This document shows, one piece after another, positions 5,710-6,065 of a stretch of DNA of 6,065 nucleotides (position 1 is its first letter; each line of letters begins with the position of its first letter). A program made the translations under genes and the position numbers. The notes below the pieces were generated by a model, which did not search any database, had not been told where the DNA came from, and saw only the letters and a list, made by a program, of their open reading frames with translations. This DNA is from JBOFCS01 sp051646185 (GTDB lineage Bacteria; Actinomycetota; Actinomycetes; Mycobacteriales; Mycobacteriaceae). Where the stretch lies: positions 1-6,065 of the forward strand of contig JBOFCS010000198.1 in assembly GCA_051646185.1 (NCBI GenBank), in the 5' to 3' direction.

Positions 5710-6065
5710 GCTGTACGGGTGGGGGTGCACAGCAACCCCCACCTGTGGAGTCCGGGTCGCTAAAGTCTCCTGAGCCACCGCAGACGCCGGTATCGGGCAG
5801 CTCGAGGGCAACTTCTCTAGCTGCTTTGTGGTCCCCAGCGAGTTCGGCAGCAATGGAGCGAACTTGTTCGTACCCAGTCAAAGCGAGGAAGGTAGGGGCT
5901 CTGCCATAGCTTTTCATACCTACTAAGTAAAAATGCGGTTCGGGGTGTGAAAGTTCAACTACACCATGCGGATAGACTGTTCCACAGGAATGCGTATTGG
6001 GGTCGATGAGTGCGGCGAGAGCCACTGGCGCTTGCAAAGTGGCATCGAGTTGAAGGCGAATTTCG
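5678..6065 (-). CDS. FAD/NAD(P)-dependent oxidoreductase, C-terminal part (ArsO-like flavoprotein)
   Basis: Reading leftward from the window edge, the frame is open from 6064 to TAA at 5680-5678, giving about 128 C-terminal residues; the FAD- and NADPH-binding Rossmann motifs would lie beyond the right edge. The segment IDPNTHSCGTV, PHGVVELSHPEPHFYLVGMKSYGRAPTFLALTGYEQVRSIAAELAGD and ELPDTGVC resembles, from memory, flavin monooxygenase-like proteins of actinobacteria that are often encoded beside arsenic-resistance genes (ArsO type). The tail has a lone Cys (codon 5780-5782) and a Cys-Cys pair (5729-5734) set between Gly-Gly-Gly and Pro-Pro-Pro, then ~12 residues that look like an added extension. 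Its G+C (about 57% by hand count) is well above that of the genes to the left, a possible sign of transfer. The broad family is likely; a role in arsenic or metal resistance is inference, since its neighbours are not visible. Confidence 0.72.
   Translation of the reverse strand, partial: EIRLQLDATLQAPVALAALIDPNTHSCGTVYPHGVVELSHPEPHFYLVGMKSYGRAPTFLALTGYEQVRSIAAELAGDHKAAREVALELPDTGVCGGSGDFSDPDSTGGGCCAPPPVQLTQSFDLQVK
5715..5746 (+). terminator. G+C-rich hairpin just after the hydrolase stop
   Basis: GGTGGGGGT (5718-5726) pairs perfectly with ACCCCCACC (5735-5743) around an 8-nt loop, and the stem extends to 5715/5746 with one G-T wobble. It starts 5 nt beyond the hydrolase stop, so it is placed to terminate that transcript, although no T tract follows. 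On the other strand the same bases code for the Gly-Gly-Gly, Cys-Cys-Ala and Pro-Pro-Pro run of the flavoprotein tail, so the structure may also be a by-product of that coding. Confidence 0.45.

Noticed and set aside
5706..5909. 67-residue plus-strand reading frame after the hydrolase
   Set aside because: It lies opposite the flavoprotein, whose protein is clearly conserved; the Pro/Ser-rich translation is a by-product of high G+C.

Overview
The window suggests a mycolic-acid actinobacterium, most likely a low-G+C Corynebacterium. The L,D-transpeptidase has the mycobacterial/corynebacterial type of C-terminus, the lipase-like S15 hydrolase is secreted, and the gene set and spacing are actinobacterial. 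Base composition is modest: a hand count gives about 48% G+C over 541-780. No species call is possible from the sequence alone.

Layout, left to right. (1) 1-375, plus strand: 3' end of an L,D-transpeptidase (YkuD fold) with its catalytic SHGC motif; the gene starts outside the window. (2) 351-1460, plus strand: a nickel/cobalt permease (NiCoT family) whose called start overlaps the transpeptidase stop; two acidic positions of the family signatures are changed. (3) 1550-3469, plus strand: htpG, a complete bacterial Hsp90. (4) 3470-3687: a 218-bp intergenic region holding a perfect 21-bp hairpin, a candidate promoter and a small hairpin followed by T5 just upstream of the next gene. (5) 3688-5709, plus strand: an exported S15/CocE-type alpha/beta hydrolase with a complete Ser-Asp-His triad. 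(6) 5678-6065, minus strand: 3' end of a flavoprotein oxidoreductase resembling those found in actinobacterial arsenic/metal-resistance loci. It converges on and overlaps the hydrolase by 32 bp.

The first three genes are co-directional and closely spaced, but their roles (cell-wall cross-linking, metal uptake, protein folding) do not form one pathway. The hydrolase looks like a separate transcription unit. The right-hand flavoprotein is clearly richer in G+C (about 57% by hand count over 5711-6060), so it may mark the edge of an acquired metal-resistance segment beyond the window. I see no CRISPR array, insertion sequence, tRNA or rRNA. No clearly new multi-gene system is visible; the best leads are the long hairpin after htpG, the altered NiCoT signatures, and the convergent overlap whose hairpin lies inside the flavoprotein's Cys-Cys tail.
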